From contig NZ_CP015111.1 in assembly GCF_001612555.1 (NCBI RefSeq), positions 1 through 64,000 on the forward strand: DNA of 64,000 bases, in the 5' to 3' direction. The notes under the pieces were generated by a model, which did no database searches, was not told where the DNA came from, and saw only the letters and a list, made by a program, of their open reading frames with translations. Of this stretch, positions 1-8,717 are shown one piece after another. The position numbers and the translations under genes were made by a program. Numbering within the stretch: the first letter of the stretch is position 1; every line of letters begins with the position of its first letter. This DNA is from Acinetobacter sp. TGL-Y2. Its GTDB lineage: Bacteria; Pseudomonadota; Gammaproteobacteria; Pseudomonadales; Moraxellaceae.

Positions 1-1362
1 ACCAATACCAATACCCTTATTGATACGACCAAAAATGAATGGTAAATACTGGTTTAAAACTTCGTTTCAAATACTGGTCAGGTTGTTAATCGTAAGCTAG
101 GTCAACAATTAAGTATTGTCGGTGGCGCAGACGTTGATGAAAGTCTAAGTAGTGCCGAAAATGTCATTACTCGCTCTACTGACAATGGAATCAAAATTGA
201 ATTATTGAAAGATGTAAAATTCGATACAGTAAACTTTGGTGGCAATATCCTCAATCAACAAGGCTTGTTCATTACTAAAGGTCCAAGCATTACGATTAAC
301 GGTATTAATTCGGGTGGAAAACAGATTATTAATCTTGCTGATGGTGTAAATGCTAACGATGCAGTTAATAAAGGTCAGTTAGACAAATTGAAAGATGAGG
401 TTTCCCAAGAAATTGCGAAGATACCAAGTATTGAAAATGTCGTTAAATATGATCAAGTTGAAAAAGATAGCATAACATTAGGTGGAGAAATCGGGACTAA
501 TATTAAAAATGTCGCTGATGGTGCTATTGAAGAAGGTTCTAAAGATGCGATTAATGGCAATCAGCTTTGGGGTGTTCAGCAACAAGTCAACAAAAACACT
601 GGTGATATTAAAAACATTCAAAATAATATTGAAAACATCACAAATGGTAAATCAGGTCTAGTTCAACAGGAAAGCCCTAACGCTAAGATTACAGTCGGTA
701 GTGGTACTGGTGGTAAATTAGTTGATATAAGCGGAACTGAGGGCGACAGGACCATTGAAGGCGTTAAAAGTGGCAGCATCAATGCTAATTCTAATCAAGC
801 AGTGAATGGCTCTCAATTACATCAAACCAATCAAAAAGTTGAAACCAACTCTAATGAGATTAACAAATTAAAAGACTCTGATAAAACCAGTGTTAAATAT
901 GATTCAGATATGTCAAATATTGTACTTGCGGGAAATAATGGAACTGCAATTAAAAATGTACAAAATGGAAATATATCTTCATCTAGCAAAGATGCAATTA
1001 ATGGCTCTCAATTGTATCAAGCAAAGCAAGATGTACTTCGAGATGCTAATGCTTATACTGATAATAAATTTTCTGAGTATGATCAGAAGTTTAATAAATA
1101 TAATAAAAAAGCAAACTCAGGTATAGCAGCAGCTCTTGCTATGGCTTCAATTGGTCAACCTACTGATATAGGTTATTCAATGGTAAGTATTTCTACAGGG
1201 ACTTGGGAAGGTGAATCTAGTATAGCTATTGGTACATCTGGTGTTACTGAGGATAGTGACCTTTTCGGGATAAAAGGGAACTATATTTGGAAATTTGCGG
1301 GAACATCTGACAGTGTTGGTAATGTTGGTGGAGGTGCATCTTTGAATTTCCAATGGAAATAA
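1..1362 (+). CDS. Trimeric autotransporter adhesin, C-terminal part (5' end outside window, frame broken near base 45-57)
   Basis: C-terminal part of a YadA/Ata-type surface adhesin. Stalk repeats of the form DAINGSQL, SNQAVNGSQL and DAVNKGQL are visible, followed by the anchor region (GIAAALAMASIGQP) and a beta-strand-rich end finishing in FQWK, as expected for the trimeric membrane anchor. The protein would be exported by Sec and sit in the outer membrane. The continuous frame runs from base 58. Upstream of it, frame 1 has stops at 43-45 and 55-57. Restoring one base near 43 and removing one A near 56 gives the expected NxGLNFVSNTGQ stalk motif, so two compensating indels (real or sequencing) lie there. 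The first internal ATG is at 205. Family assignment is firm; intactness is not. Confidence 0.85.
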
Positions 1363-1377
1363 TTATCCATAAATTAA

Positions 1378-1413
1378 TTAAAAAGCTCTATTTAATATAG
1401 AGCTTTTTTTTTA
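1378..1413 (+). terminator. Intrinsic terminator after adhesin
   Basis: Hairpin AAGCTCTA/TAGAGCTT with a short AT loop, followed by eight T. It lies 16 bases after the adhesin stop and separates it from the glycosyltransferase. Confidence 0.85.
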
Positions 1414-1455
1414 TTACATTTATAATGTATTTATAAATAATTTATTGAAATCTAT

Positions 1456-2709
1456 ATGAATAACATTTGCTTAAATATGATTGTTAAAAATGAATCTGAA
1501 ATCATTGTTGATACATTTAACAATCTAAGAAAAAGTATAGAAATTAATAAATTTATTATCAGTGATACTGGTTCAACTGACGATACAATTCAAGTAATGC
1601 AAGATTATTTTTTAAAAAATAATTTAGAATTTGAAATTCATAATGATAAATGGATTAATTTTGGACACAATAGAAATTTAGCGCTAAGTCATTGTTCGGG
1701 TAAGTCGGACTATATCTTGTTTTTTGATGCAGATGATAGACTTGAAGGAGAATTAAAATTACCTACTCTAACTGCCGATATTTATGGTTTAAAATATAAG
1801 AGTGCTAACTCACAAGGTTTTATTTACTTTCGTAAAGGTTTAATTAGAAATACTGTAGCTAAATGGATTGGCGTTATACATGAAACTATAATGCCACTTT
1901 ATGAGAATTTAAATCAGGTTGAAATTGATGGAAATTATTACATTCAAACTGGTCACTTTGGTTCTCGTAGTAACAACCCCAACAAATACCTAGAAGATGC
2001 TTTAATTTTGGAAGAAGCTTTTCATAATGAACCAGATACTTCTATTTTAAAAACACGTTATGCCCACTATTGCGCAACTTCATATTACAGTCATGGTGAT
2101 ATTTCTAAATCAATCGAATGGTTTAAAAACAGAATTAAATTAAGAAAAAATTCTCCAGACTTTAATGAAGAATATCTTGCCTATCGTTATTTAGGAATGA
2201 TTTATAAGGAAAATGCTGAATATTCATTAGCAATAGATACTTGGTTAACAGGTTGGAATCATCATTCTTCTAAAGCAGAACTTCTTTATGAAGCAAGTAG
2301 TACTCACGGAGAAATTGGAAACTACAGATTGGCTTATGAAATTGCCTTGTGGGGTAAAGATATAATCAATTCACCTATTGATCAAAATTACTGTTTTGAA
2401 GAAAATATATATAAATACGGATTAAATTATTTAATATCTCGTTATGGGATTTTATCTGGAATTTACGATCAACCTTTTAAAGCATTAGTTAATATAGCAA
2501 ATCAACCATTTTATTCGATTGAATTGGTAGATCATGTTATAGAAAGCTTAAATAAAATTTTAAATAGCAATGTTCAAATTCATACAGATATTTGTTTCTT
2601 GGAGAAATTAATAAATTATATTAATAACCATGATTGTACTTTAACGACAATGCGTAATGAGTTATCCCAGCTACTTATGGCTTACACGCAAAAAACTAAT
2701 GGTTTTTAA
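1456..2709 (+). CDS. Family 2 glycosyltransferase with helical-repeat C-terminus
   Basis: 417 aa. The N-terminal ~100 residues form a GT-A (GT2) fold: LNMIVKNESE, the SDTGSTDDT nucleotide-binding turn and the metal-binding FFDADD motif. The rest is helical with TPR-like repeats (YRYLGMIYKENAEYSLAIDTW). Cytoplasmic; transfers a sugar from an activated donor. It directly follows a trimeric adhesin gene in the same direction. GT2-TPR enzymes next to adhesins are known in other bacteria, so glycosylation of the upstream adhesin is a reasonable inference but unproven. A terminator separates the two genes, so it is probably expressed from its own AT-rich promoter region (1415-1455). Confidence 0.8.
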   Translation: MNNICLNMIVKNESEIIVDTFNNLRKSIEINKFIISDTGSTDDTIQVMQDYFLKNNLEFEIHNDKWINFGHNRNLALSHCSGKSDYILFFDADDRLEGELKLPTLTADIYGLKYKSANSQGFIYFRKGLIRNTVAKWIGVIHETIMPLYENLNQVEIDGNYYIQTGHFGSRSNNPNKYLEDALILEEAFHNEPDTSILKTRYAHYCATSYYSHGDISKSIEWFKNRIKLRKNSPDFNEEYLAYRYLGMIYKENAEYSLAIDTWLTGWNHHSSKAELLYEASSTHGEIGNYRLAYEIALWGKDIINSPIDQNYCFEENIYKYGLNYLISRYGILSGIYDQPFKALVNIANQPFYSIELVDHVIESLNKILNSNVQIHTDICFLEKLINYINNHDCTLTTMRNELSQLLMAYTQKTNGF

Positions 2710-2719
2710 GACAATCTCA

Positions 2720-3166
2720 TTACTTGTTGTCTAGCACCTTTATATCCTTAAGAACTTTGTAAAGGACTGCGGAAGCAAAAAGAATGTAAGTTCCCGACAA
2801 AATGACATTAAATACTAATTCTGTTTTGTCATTACTAAACACAATAATATTTGAACTTACTGCTTGGCGTAAAACAGTCCAAATTCCAGACATTGAAATA
2901 ATCAAAAATAATGGTCCTAAAATACTTTTTCCTGTGTTTTTCTTATAACCACGATCAAGGACCTTAAGTGCGATATAAGTCAGGTACAGGATGCCTAATG
3001 AGAATATCGTAAATATTAGAAACCCTATCGTTGGTCCAAGACCTGTATACAGGAAGGTAATTCCAAAAGTATTCCAATATTGCAGGCACAGCCCAAGAGC
3101 TATAAGTGCCATACTAAAAATCAACCCAACAGTCAGGGATTTATATGTTTTTCGATTGTCGTTCAC
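2720..3166 (-). CDS. Small polytopic membrane protein, unknown function
   Basis: 148 aa with about four hydrophobic helices (residues ~11-31, 40-66, 83-103, 120-140). No family recognised. The start is a GTG at 3166, chosen because an AAGGA ribosome site lies six bases upstream. CRISPR mini-array 1 sits directly upstream on the same strand, so the mRNA may begin in or read through the array. It ends 10 bases from the convergent glycosyltransferase. Confidence 0.65.
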   Translation of the reverse strand: MNDNRKTYKSLTVGLIFSMALIALGLCLQYWNTFGITFLYTGLGPTIGFLIFTIFSLGILYLTYIALKVLDRGYKKNTGKSILGPLFLIISMSGIWTVLRQAVSSNIIVFSNDKTELVFNVILSGTYILFASAVLYKVLKDIKVLDNK

Positions 3167-3200
3167 TGGCTGTCCTTGGTTGATCGTTATGGGCCTAACT

Positions 3201-3400
3201 ATCTAAAATCGCATGTGCGATATACACCCTTATTTAAAGCCTTCACAAAGTGTCTTAAAACCGCGTGTGCGATATGTAACAGCGATATTCTAAATATACG
3301 AGATATTGAGCATCGAAAAACCGCGTGTGCGATGTATTGCCTTTATCAACATGAGCTGATTTATAGAACTGTTCTTAAAACCACGTGTGCGATAATTCCT
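3201..3400 (-). CRISPR. CRISPR mini-array 1 (four degenerate repeats, three spacers, minus strand)
   Basis: Read on the minus strand, 28-nt repeats occupy 3373-3400, 3313-3340, 3253-3280 and 3201-3228. Their shared core is ATCGCACACGCGGTTTT (first repeat ATCGCACACGTGGTTTT, last repeat ATCGCACATGCGATTTT). Spacers are 3341-3372 (32), 3281-3312 (32) and 3229-3252 (only 24). Orientation follows from the ATCGC/GCGRT stem: the GCGGT variant pairs as a U-G wobble only in RNA from this strand, and eight bases after the stem would form a Cas6-type 5' handle. A TATAAT box lies just upstream (3409-3414). No terminator was seen after the last repeat. Confidence 0.8.
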
Positions 3401-3408
3401 GAATAATA

Positions 3409-3414
3409 ATTATA
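3409..3414 (-). promoter_or_regulatory. -10 box of CRISPR mini-array 1
   Basis: Perfect TATAAT on the minus strand, 15 bases before the ATCGC stem of the first repeat. The other three arrays have a -10-like box within one base of this spacing. Confidence 0.6.
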
Positions 3415-3416
3415 TA

Positions 3417-3944
3417 TCATCTTGTGATTTTTGAAGCATAAGCATCAAAGTAACCCAGCTCTTTCCAATTGATTTTATGGTAATGCTCTCTCCCACGTTT
3501 CATAAATGGTTCACCATAAAAGTCATTTTCATCCATAGACGTCATTCTCAATCCATAAGCAATATATTTATTCTGACTGTGGAATAGCTCAATATCTTCT
3601 GCTATTTGCGCCCAGTGATTAACCTTATTACTTGGGTGGGGAAACTCATCTACAAATTTACGAATATGAGATACTGCTTCCAAAGCATTTTCATTTAGCA
3701 GAATAGCTCGATCACAAGTCATTTTCATAACTCTGCGATACTCCATTGGAATGTCTTCACGATATGAGGTATTCCATAATTCACCCAAATCATTCAATCG
3801 GTGATGATACTGTTCACCTAGATAGCGTTGGGCCATGAAGTCCCATACAACGGGTGCAGAACCATGTGAGTTTTGATATTCAGCTATCACAGAGACAGAC
3901 TTCACGCCCCACCGTTTAATTCCATATATCATTGTTGTAGACAT
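3417..3944 (-). CDS. Hypothetical soluble protein
   Basis: 175 aa, no signal peptide or membrane helix, rich in aromatic and charged residues (WDFMAQRYLGEQYHH, RGREHYHKINWKELGYF). No family recognised. ATG at 3944 is preceded by AGGTAA. A broken small ORF ends 10 bases upstream (3954), suggesting a former two-gene operon. The gene stops 16 bases before mini-array 1, so the array's -10 box overlaps the end of this transcription unit. Confidence 0.65.
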   Translation of the reverse strand: MSTTMIYGIKRWGVKSVSVIAEYQNSHGSAPVVWDFMAQRYLGEQYHHRLNDLGELWNTSYREDIPMEYRRVMKMTCDRAILLNENALEAVSHIRKFVDEFPHPSNKVNHWAQIAEDIELFHSQNKYIAYGLRMTSMDENDFYGEPFMKRGREHYHKINWKELGYFDAYASKITR

Positions 3945-3953
3945 TTAGATTAC

Positions 3954-4163
3954 CTAGTCAATAGATTGATCGTGATTAATAATTTCACAATGAGCAGGCC
4001 ACATTATTTTACCATTGCGTGATGGTGCTCTTTGCTTTTCATGAACGATTAACTTTGTTTCGGGGATACCAATAGAGCATGTATTGATGCCAATGATATA
4101 GAAAACCTTACCTGTTGATTTCTATCTAACCTGTTGACCAACTTTGTATTGATGATTTTTTAT
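3954..4163 (-). pseudogene. Remnant of a ~70-aa ORF (lost start, one nonsense codon)
   Basis: Read on the minus strand, 70 codons run from an ATA at 4163 (where an ATG would be expected) to TAG at 3954, interrupted by a single TAG at codon 14. The residues on both sides look protein-like (HQYKVGQQVR, then KSTGKVFYIIGINTCSIG). Two point changes would restore a complete gene 10 bases upstream of the next minus-strand gene. Inferred from reading alone; no homologue known. Confidence 0.35.
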
Positions 4164-4195
4164 CGTTTATGAAACCCAATGGTAAAATATTAAAA

Positions 4196-5164
4196 TTATA
4201 AAAAAATAAAGAAAAGTATTACCAATGATTCCATGTGAACATTAGCCAATATCTTTGCTGTGTATACTAAATTCTTCCAACGTTTTTCAGGCGATTTATT
4301 TTTGTTGAATTCTGAAATTCGATTTAAATCGCGTTCAATATTATCCTGCAGTTCTTCAAGCTCTATCGCCTTACTTAGATAACTTGCTGCTAATACTTTG
4401 ACATCAGATTCAGAACAATAGGAATAAACAGAATTGTTATTTTCAATTTCAGGTAATATTTTTGGTTCTATGTGGTAAGACTTTAAAGCAACGCAAAGTT
4501 TAATTGAACACTCTATCTCACTCATTTTCTTTTTTAACGGTTCAAACGATTCAAGTTGATGTTTAGCCTGTATGATCTTTGCCGATACTTCATCTATTTC
4601 ACGTTGTAAACCTAAAATAGATGTAACTTGAATGTTTTTTTCCCAGCTTGAACTTAACTTTAAATTTCCAATCGTTGTCATATCCCCGTTAATGGGCATC
4701 CCAATATTTCGATAAAAACGTTTAACGCCTTCTGCATTCCCTGATGGCGCAAAATGAATACCTGTAACATCTGTATCTAAAGGGTAATTCTTTAACCATG
4801 TAATGATCTTTGACATAATCAGACCACCTACACGTTGACCACGAATTCTTTCAGGGTGCAGTTCAATCCCCCCTGTTTCATAAGTCGTATGTGTTGAGAT
4901 ACTTGCTCTTGGTTCAAAACCCGAAATTTTCAGATTCCTATAACTTGCTAAGAATGAACCACTATCGCTTTCAATTGAAAAATCAGACCTCCAGTGACAG
5001 TCTATAAATACAGTCAATTCAGCCTCTACTGGGTCCTTGTGTGAATATTCATTGGGGCTTGTAGTGGTCTTAAAAGTTAAAGCAAATACACCCAGAATTT
5101 TTCCTGTAGTTTTGTTATAGAGCTTATAAACTTCATCTACTGAAACATCTTGTGTATTATTCAA
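4196..5164 (-). CDS. GNAT-like acetyltransferase domain protein with coiled coil
   Basis: 322 aa. Residues ~90-150 carry a GNAT-like acetyl-CoA binding pattern (RIRGQRVGGLIMSKI, followed by NAEGVKRFYRNIGM). This is followed by a predicted coiled coil (~175-300) and a short hydrophobic tail (LVILFFIFL). No ATG is near the N-terminus; TTG at 5164 is the likely start, with AGG about ten bases upstream. It is followed by the 3954-4163 remnant. Substrate unknown. The GNAT call rests on motif resemblance only. Confidence 0.55.
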   Translation of the reverse strand: MNNTQDVSVDEVYKLYNKTTGKILGVFALTFKTTTSPNEYSHKDPVEAELTVFIDCHWRSDFSIESDSGSFLASYRNLKISGFEPRASISTHTTYETGGIELHPERIRGQRVGGLIMSKIITWLKNYPLDTDVTGIHFAPSGNAEGVKRFYRNIGMPINGDMTTIGNLKLSSSWEKNIQVTSILGLQREIDEVSAKIIQAKHQLESFEPLKKKMSEIECSIKLCVALKSYHIEPKILPEIENNNSVYSYCSESDVKVLAASYLSKAIELEELQDNIERDLNRISEFNKNKSPEKRWKNLVYTAKILANVHMESLVILFFIFL

Positions 5165-5196
5165 TTACTTTATACCTGTTCTAAAGAAACCAATAT

Positions 5197-5224
5197 CTAT
5201 AAAATCACATGTGAGATGTATTTG
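5197..5224 (-). repeat. Possible solitary, degenerate CRISPR-type repeat
   Basis: The minus strand reads ATCTCACATGTGATTTTA, against ATCGCACATGCGATTTT in the arrays, in the 75-base gap between two minus-strand genes. No second copy lies 60 bases away and no -10 box is at the expected position, so it could be a decayed array remnant or chance. Confidence 0.25.
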
Positions 5225-5239
5225 AATGCTTAACTAGAT

Positions 5240-6205
5240 TCATACCTGATTAAGCATGGGTTGATTTTCTATTAAATTGACATATTCGATCTTTTCAAGA
5301 TGTTCATATACCGATAATGCCTTAAGGTCACGTTCATTTAACACTCGACCCTCTTGAATAACTGATGTCACATATAGGCGGCAATTTTCACTATACAAAC
5401 ATAGTTTTTTCACGGCCATATAGTCTTTATCTTCAACTGACGTTGTTTCATCATCATTTAATCTGCCAGACTTTGAAAATAAGCAAAACATTACAATGAA
5501 TATGGCAAAACAAACAAGCATAAGTGACCCACGAATAGCAGGCGTAAATTGCATATTCACCAAGTTTGAGGCTGCAATAATCCCAACAATTAAACCAAGA
5601 CAAATAAAGCCTTTTGTCTTAAAATTTTTCAATTTACTCATAATTTCTGCTTGTGGTAAAAAAGGTATAATTTTTATACTTTCTAACTCTTTTTCTAACC
5701 GCTTCGATACCGCTTCTGGTTTTAGTTGAAGTACTTTCTTTAATTCATTCAGGCCTTTAGTGTTATTGATGATAGTTAGCTGTTCATCAATATTTAGGTA
5801 GTAATAATCTCTGTTCTTCAATTTTTCATTACTTTCAACATAAGCTTTAACATTCGGATTATATTTTGCTACTTCCAACATGTTTTTCAACGAGTCATAT
5901 TTAATTTCCCACTTAATATCAAGTGGAATACTGAAAGCCTTCATCATAAAAAAGACCATACCTATAGCTGAAAAAATAGCTAACCCATAGTTCCACCATT
6001 TTGCATTTTCAGCTGCTTCAAATATTCCAGTACTAAATCCATCTGCATTAATAAACAAAGAGATATGTGCCAAAATAATGAATAAACAACCCAATAGAAC
6101 ATTAAGTATAGGTTTTACTGTTTTTGCCTTTTCATACACAGGGTAATCATGCAGTTTCTCTATGATCTCAAAATCTATAGGTGATTGAGCTTGTTCTTTT
6201 TGCAT
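5240..6205 (-). CDS. Membrane protein with two helical hairpins, unknown function
   Basis: About 321 aa. Two hydrophobic pairs are visible (~38-55 with ~72-90, and ~198-215 with ~224-244), separated by a ~105-residue charged domain, plus a ~75-residue cytoplasmic tail. No family recognised. An upstream in-frame ATG exists at 6220, but GGAG lies nine bases before the ATG at 6205, which is preferred. Same strand as the GNAT-like gene 75 bases downstream. Confidence 0.6.
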   Translation of the reverse strand: MQKEQAQSPIDFEIIEKLHDYPVYEKAKTVKPILNVLLGCLFIILAHISLFINADGFSTGIFEAAENAKWWNYGLAIFSAIGMVFFMMKAFSIPLDIKWEIKYDSLKNMLEVAKYNPNVKAYVESNEKLKNRDYYYLNIDEQLTIINNTKGLNELKKVLQLKPEAVSKRLEKELESIKIIPFLPQAEIMSKLKNFKTKGFICLGLIVGIIAASNLVNMQFTPAIRGSLMLVCFAIFIVMFCLFSKSGRLNDDETTSVEDKDYMAVKKLCLYSENCRLYVTSVIQEGRVLNERDLKALSVYEHLEKIEYVNLIENQPMLNQV

Positions 6206-6391
6206 TCGATCTGACTCCATATTTTTAGAAAAACCACATGAGTTAATTTAATAAAATAATTAATTATATATTGTTTAATAATCAATATTATTTATTTATA
6301 ATAAAACGATTATTTTTCAATAATTAAAGTCTACCCTAAGATGTGGTATATGTAAATAGTTTTTAATCAATAGGAAACAAAGGTTAAATTT

Positions 6392-6918
6392 ATGAAAACC
6401 AATAGAAAATATGAAAAATTAAAGGTTTTTTTGTAGAGCTTACTTTGGCATTATTGGTGATGATGGCTTGGCTAGTAATCTTTAAATACTCTGGATTGAA
6501 TGAAATGAATCAACTTTTATTAGCTGATCAATCTATTTCAAAAATTCAAAAATTAATTTTTGCGATATACCCTGTTTTCATAAGTTTTCTGTTGCCAATG
6601 ATTGCCTTAAGTAGATTCAGGAAACGCAACATAAAGCTTGGAAAAACCTGTTGGTATGAATCTGAGTCTTTCTTTACTGCAGTACTCACAATTATTGGCA
6701 TTAAATTTGAATTATATTTAAGCTCATGCCCTTCTAATGTACAACCTAAAGCTTTCAATTCCTTTTCCTTGATTAACGCTTTTTCTATTCGATCTTCATT
6801 AGTTACACTATTTTTTTCAATCCAAAATATAAATATGCTGTTGCACCTAAATTATACAACCCAGTATTACAATTCCAGTTTTCATGAATTTATAAAATTT
6901 ACCACTCTTTTTGACTAG
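6392..6918 (+). pseudogene. Frameshifted plus-strand ORF, one membrane helix at its start
   Basis: An ATG at 6392, preceded by AGGAAACAAAGG, opens a frame that stops at a TAG after a run of seven T (6425-6431). Adding one T joins it to the frame ending at 6918, giving an N-terminus with a clear membrane helix (LTLALLVMMAWLVIF). Beyond ~6546 this frame lies opposite a more convincing minus-strand remnant, so only the first ~50 codons are trusted. Gene decay, a recombination junction or a sequencing error are all possible. Confidence 0.3.
6546..6853 (-). pseudogene. Frameshifted C-terminal continuation of the 6847-7191 membrane protein
   Basis: After the stop that ends the 114-aa ORF at 6847, adding one T near 6853 continues the last membrane helix (ILGATAYLYFGLKK). 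Adding one A in the A7 run near 6812 then joins a long open frame (NSVTNEDRIEKALIKEKE ... KALGCTLEGHELKYNSNL) to a stop at 6546. The whole would be about 215 aa. Both events are homopolymer indels. Confidence 0.45.
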
Positions 6919-7191
6919 CGGTTTTTCGTAACTTATTAACCGTTTATTGCCATTATAGGGGTGTTTTAAATATTCACTTACCGTAAAGAGGAAAATACCA
7001 CTCACGACCAAGACAATATCTAAAATATTTTGACTAGACAACCATGAGCCGATTTCTATTGCGTAAGGAATTATGCTTGATGAAAAAATAAAAATTATGA
7101 GTGACGTATATGCAATCAGATTAAGAATGAAACAAAGATTTTTAAATCTTTTTTCATCCATTGATTTAATTTTTTCTTTTAAACGAGACAT
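6847..7191 (-). CDS. Membrane protein (N-terminal part, probably frameshifted)
   Basis: 114 aa as it stands: two membrane helices (~20-45 and ~57-75) and a third truncated at the C-terminus (KTGIVILGCII). Reading past the stop with single-base corrections extends it to about 215 aa, so the present stop is probably not the original end. It starts 16 bases after the stop of the 7208-7654 gene and is likely its operon partner. No known family. Confidence 0.5.
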   Translation of the reverse strand: MSRLKEKIKSMDEKRFKNLCFILNLIAYTSLIIFIFSSSIIPYAIEIGSWLSSQNILDIVLVVSGIFLFTVSEYLKHPYNGNKRLISYEKPLVKKSGKFYKFMKTGIVILGCII

Positions 7192-7207
7192 CGTTTAAAA
7201 CCTCTGA

Positions 7208-7654
7208 TTAAAGTTTTGCTATGATTTCTTTGATTTGTTCGCTGTTGATTGAAGGAGAAATACCTCCGTTATACTCATCAACCATTACTTTACAAATATC
7301 TTCAAACTCAAGTCCTGTAATAACGCCATCGGCTTTTGCTTTATCGATCACTGCACGAACATTTGGTCTTGCTTTATATGCTCTGTAAATATTAGTTTGC
7401 ATCAAACTATCTAGTTCAATTGCAGACACATTTCCACCATTAATATAATTTTGATTAACTGAAAAACTTAGTTTCTGCAACTCCTCTACATCCTCTTTAT
7501 TTGTTTCATGTAGTGTTAATTGCTTTTCAGATTGATTTTTAGAAGGCTTATGTGATGAATGTGATACAAGACACATTGCGTATCCACCAAAAAAAAGACC
7601 TCCACCTAGAACTGCTGCAAGTATTGGCGACATAGGAGATTTGATTGTGCTCAT
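7208..7654 (-). CDS. Membrane-anchored hypothetical protein
   Basis: 148 aa. One N-terminal membrane helix (SPILAAVLGGGLFFGGYAM) followed by a ~115-residue helical, polar domain, probably periplasmic or cytoplasmic depending on topology. No catalytic motif recognised. It lies 10 bases downstream of the 7665-8120 gene and 16 bases before the frameshifted membrane gene, as part of a minus-strand operon from about 9091 to 6546. Confidence 0.6.
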   Translation of the reverse strand: MSTIKSPMSPILAAVLGGGLFFGGYAMCLVSHSSHKPSKNQSEKQLTLHETNKEDVEELQKLSFSVNQNYINGGNVSAIELDSLMQTNIYRAYKARPNVRAVIDKAKADGVITGLEFEDICKVMVDEYNGGISPSINSEQIKEIIAKL

Positions 7655-7664
7655 AAAAATTCAC

Positions 7665-8120
7665 TTATAAAGACTGAACAATTGATTCTAATGTTATGGG
7701 TGTGATTTTACTTTCAGCGCCGATGACTGCTCTAAAAACAGCATCTTCAAAATTTAGTAGAGTTAAATCTATAGTGAAATTTATATCCCCACTGCTGAAA
7801 GACAAGACCCCTTTACTCAAAATGATTTTTGCAACGAGATGCACCAATTCATTATTAACAAAGATTGAAAAATATTCGCGGCAATAGACAGGTTTTACTT
7901 TCGATGCAAACACCAGATTAAGCATAGCGCCTAAACTGTTATGTAGAGTGACCGTTTGCCCATCTTCTAATTCTACTGTAAGGCCACAACCGCCCTTATC
8001 GAACACTGCGACTTCATATTCATCAATCTCAAAAACCTGATTGGTCTTGTTAATGATTACAGCTTCAATATTCACATCTTTGTGTGGGTTTGAAAGACCG
8101 GAGCCAAATTGAATAACCAT
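7665..8120 (-). CDS. Hypothetical soluble protein
   Basis: 151 aa, alternating hydrophobic/polar pattern typical of beta structure (VAVFDKGGCGLTVELEDGQ; EYFSIFVNNELVHLVAKI). No signal peptide. No family recognised. Middle of the minus-strand operon, 10 bases from the downstream gene and 28 bases from the upstream one, so co-transcription is likely. Confidence 0.6.
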   Translation of the reverse strand: MVIQFGSGLSNPHKDVNIEAVIINKTNQVFEIDEYEVAVFDKGGCGLTVELEDGQTVTLHNSLGAMLNLVFASKVKPVYCREYFSIFVNNELVHLVAKIILSKGVLSFSSGDINFTIDLTLLNFEDAVFRAVIGAESKITPITLESIVQSL

Positions 8121-8148
8121 AAATTTCTCTTATAGTGGAATACTGAGC

Positions 8149-8322
8149 TTAAGAATCTATTCGGATAGATGTAATGTAATTCATTCCAGATTCGCATTGA
8201 TAATGGTATTTTTGGTCGTCAAAAATATGACTGGCATCGATACTCCCAACGATTTTAGATTTCATTGGAATCGCATGAGTACGGCGCGTATCTTTTGAAT
8301 CTTTAGTTTCATTCATGATCAT
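8149..8322 (-). CDS. Small hypothetical protein
   Basis: 57 aa, charged N-terminus (NETKDSKDTRRTH), ending SGMNYITSIRIDS. ATG at 8322 has AGGAA four bases upstream, inside the end of the preceding gene; the two genes overlap by 14 bases, suggesting translational coupling. An ATG at 8316 is a possible alternative start. No known family. Confidence 0.5.
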   Translation of the reverse strand: MIMNETKDSKDTRRTHAIPMKSKIVGSIDASHIFDDQKYHYQCESGMNYITSIRIDS

Positions 8323-8524
8323 TGATTCCTGTATCAAACTTATTATAAAAATACATAGATATGACCATAGATGGAGCGCAAATAATCCATATCCAAAGCC
8401 AAGGTTTCACTAATTCTTTAAACCCCAATATGCTTAAAGGTATTGCAAAAAAAGCAAAAGTGACTCCAACTACAAAAAACAAAAATGTTAATGTTCTAAA
8501 AAATTCGAGTCTATTTAATTTCAT
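8309..8524 (-). CDS. Small two-helix membrane protein
   Basis: About 71 aa with two hydrophobic helices (LTFLFFVVGVTFAFFAIPL and LWIWIICAPSMVISMYFY). Probable start ATG at 8524; a second ATG lies six bases upstream. No recognised family. Overlaps the downstream gene and follows the 52-aa membrane gene by 34 bases in the same operon. Confidence 0.55.
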   Translation of the reverse strand: MKLNRLEFFRTLTFLFFVVGVTFAFFAIPLSILGFKELVKPWLWIWIICAPSMVISMYFYNKFDTGINDHE

Positions 8525-8558
8525 AATCAAACCTCTACTAATGCCCCTTTAAAAGCCG

Positions 8559-8717
8559 CTATACGATTAAAAGTACCAGCGCAATACATAAACCAAAAAA
8601 CCAACTGCTGATGAGCTGTTTCGTTAGCTTATGAGGGTAATGCTCAATATCAGCAATATGTGAGTTCCCAAAATAAGCTTTTATCAGCTGAAAAAACTTC
8701 CTCTTATCTTCATACAT
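8559..8717 (-). CDS. 52-aa membrane protein, translationally coupled
   Basis: Read on the minus strand, ATG at 8717 shares one base with the TAA of the preceding gene (TAATG), a classic coupling arrangement. The 52-residue product has a polar N-terminus (MYEDKRKFFQLIKAYFG) and one C-terminal membrane helix (WFFGLCIALVLLIV). Its size, context and hydrophobic pattern support a real gene despite its length. Function unknown. Confidence 0.55.
   Translation of the reverse strand: MYEDKRKFFQLIKAYFGNSHIADIEHYPHKLTKQLISSWFFGLCIALVLLIV

Noticed and set aside
6222..6245. Minus-strand CATGTGGTTTTT resembling the repeat tail
   Set aside because: No stem 5' of it and no neighbouring copy; taken as chance.
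6546..6758. Separate 70-aa minus-strand gene
   Set aside because: Its start is a TTG without ribosome site, and the frame continues upstream through two correctable indels into the 6847-7191 protein, so it is treated as that gene's remnant.
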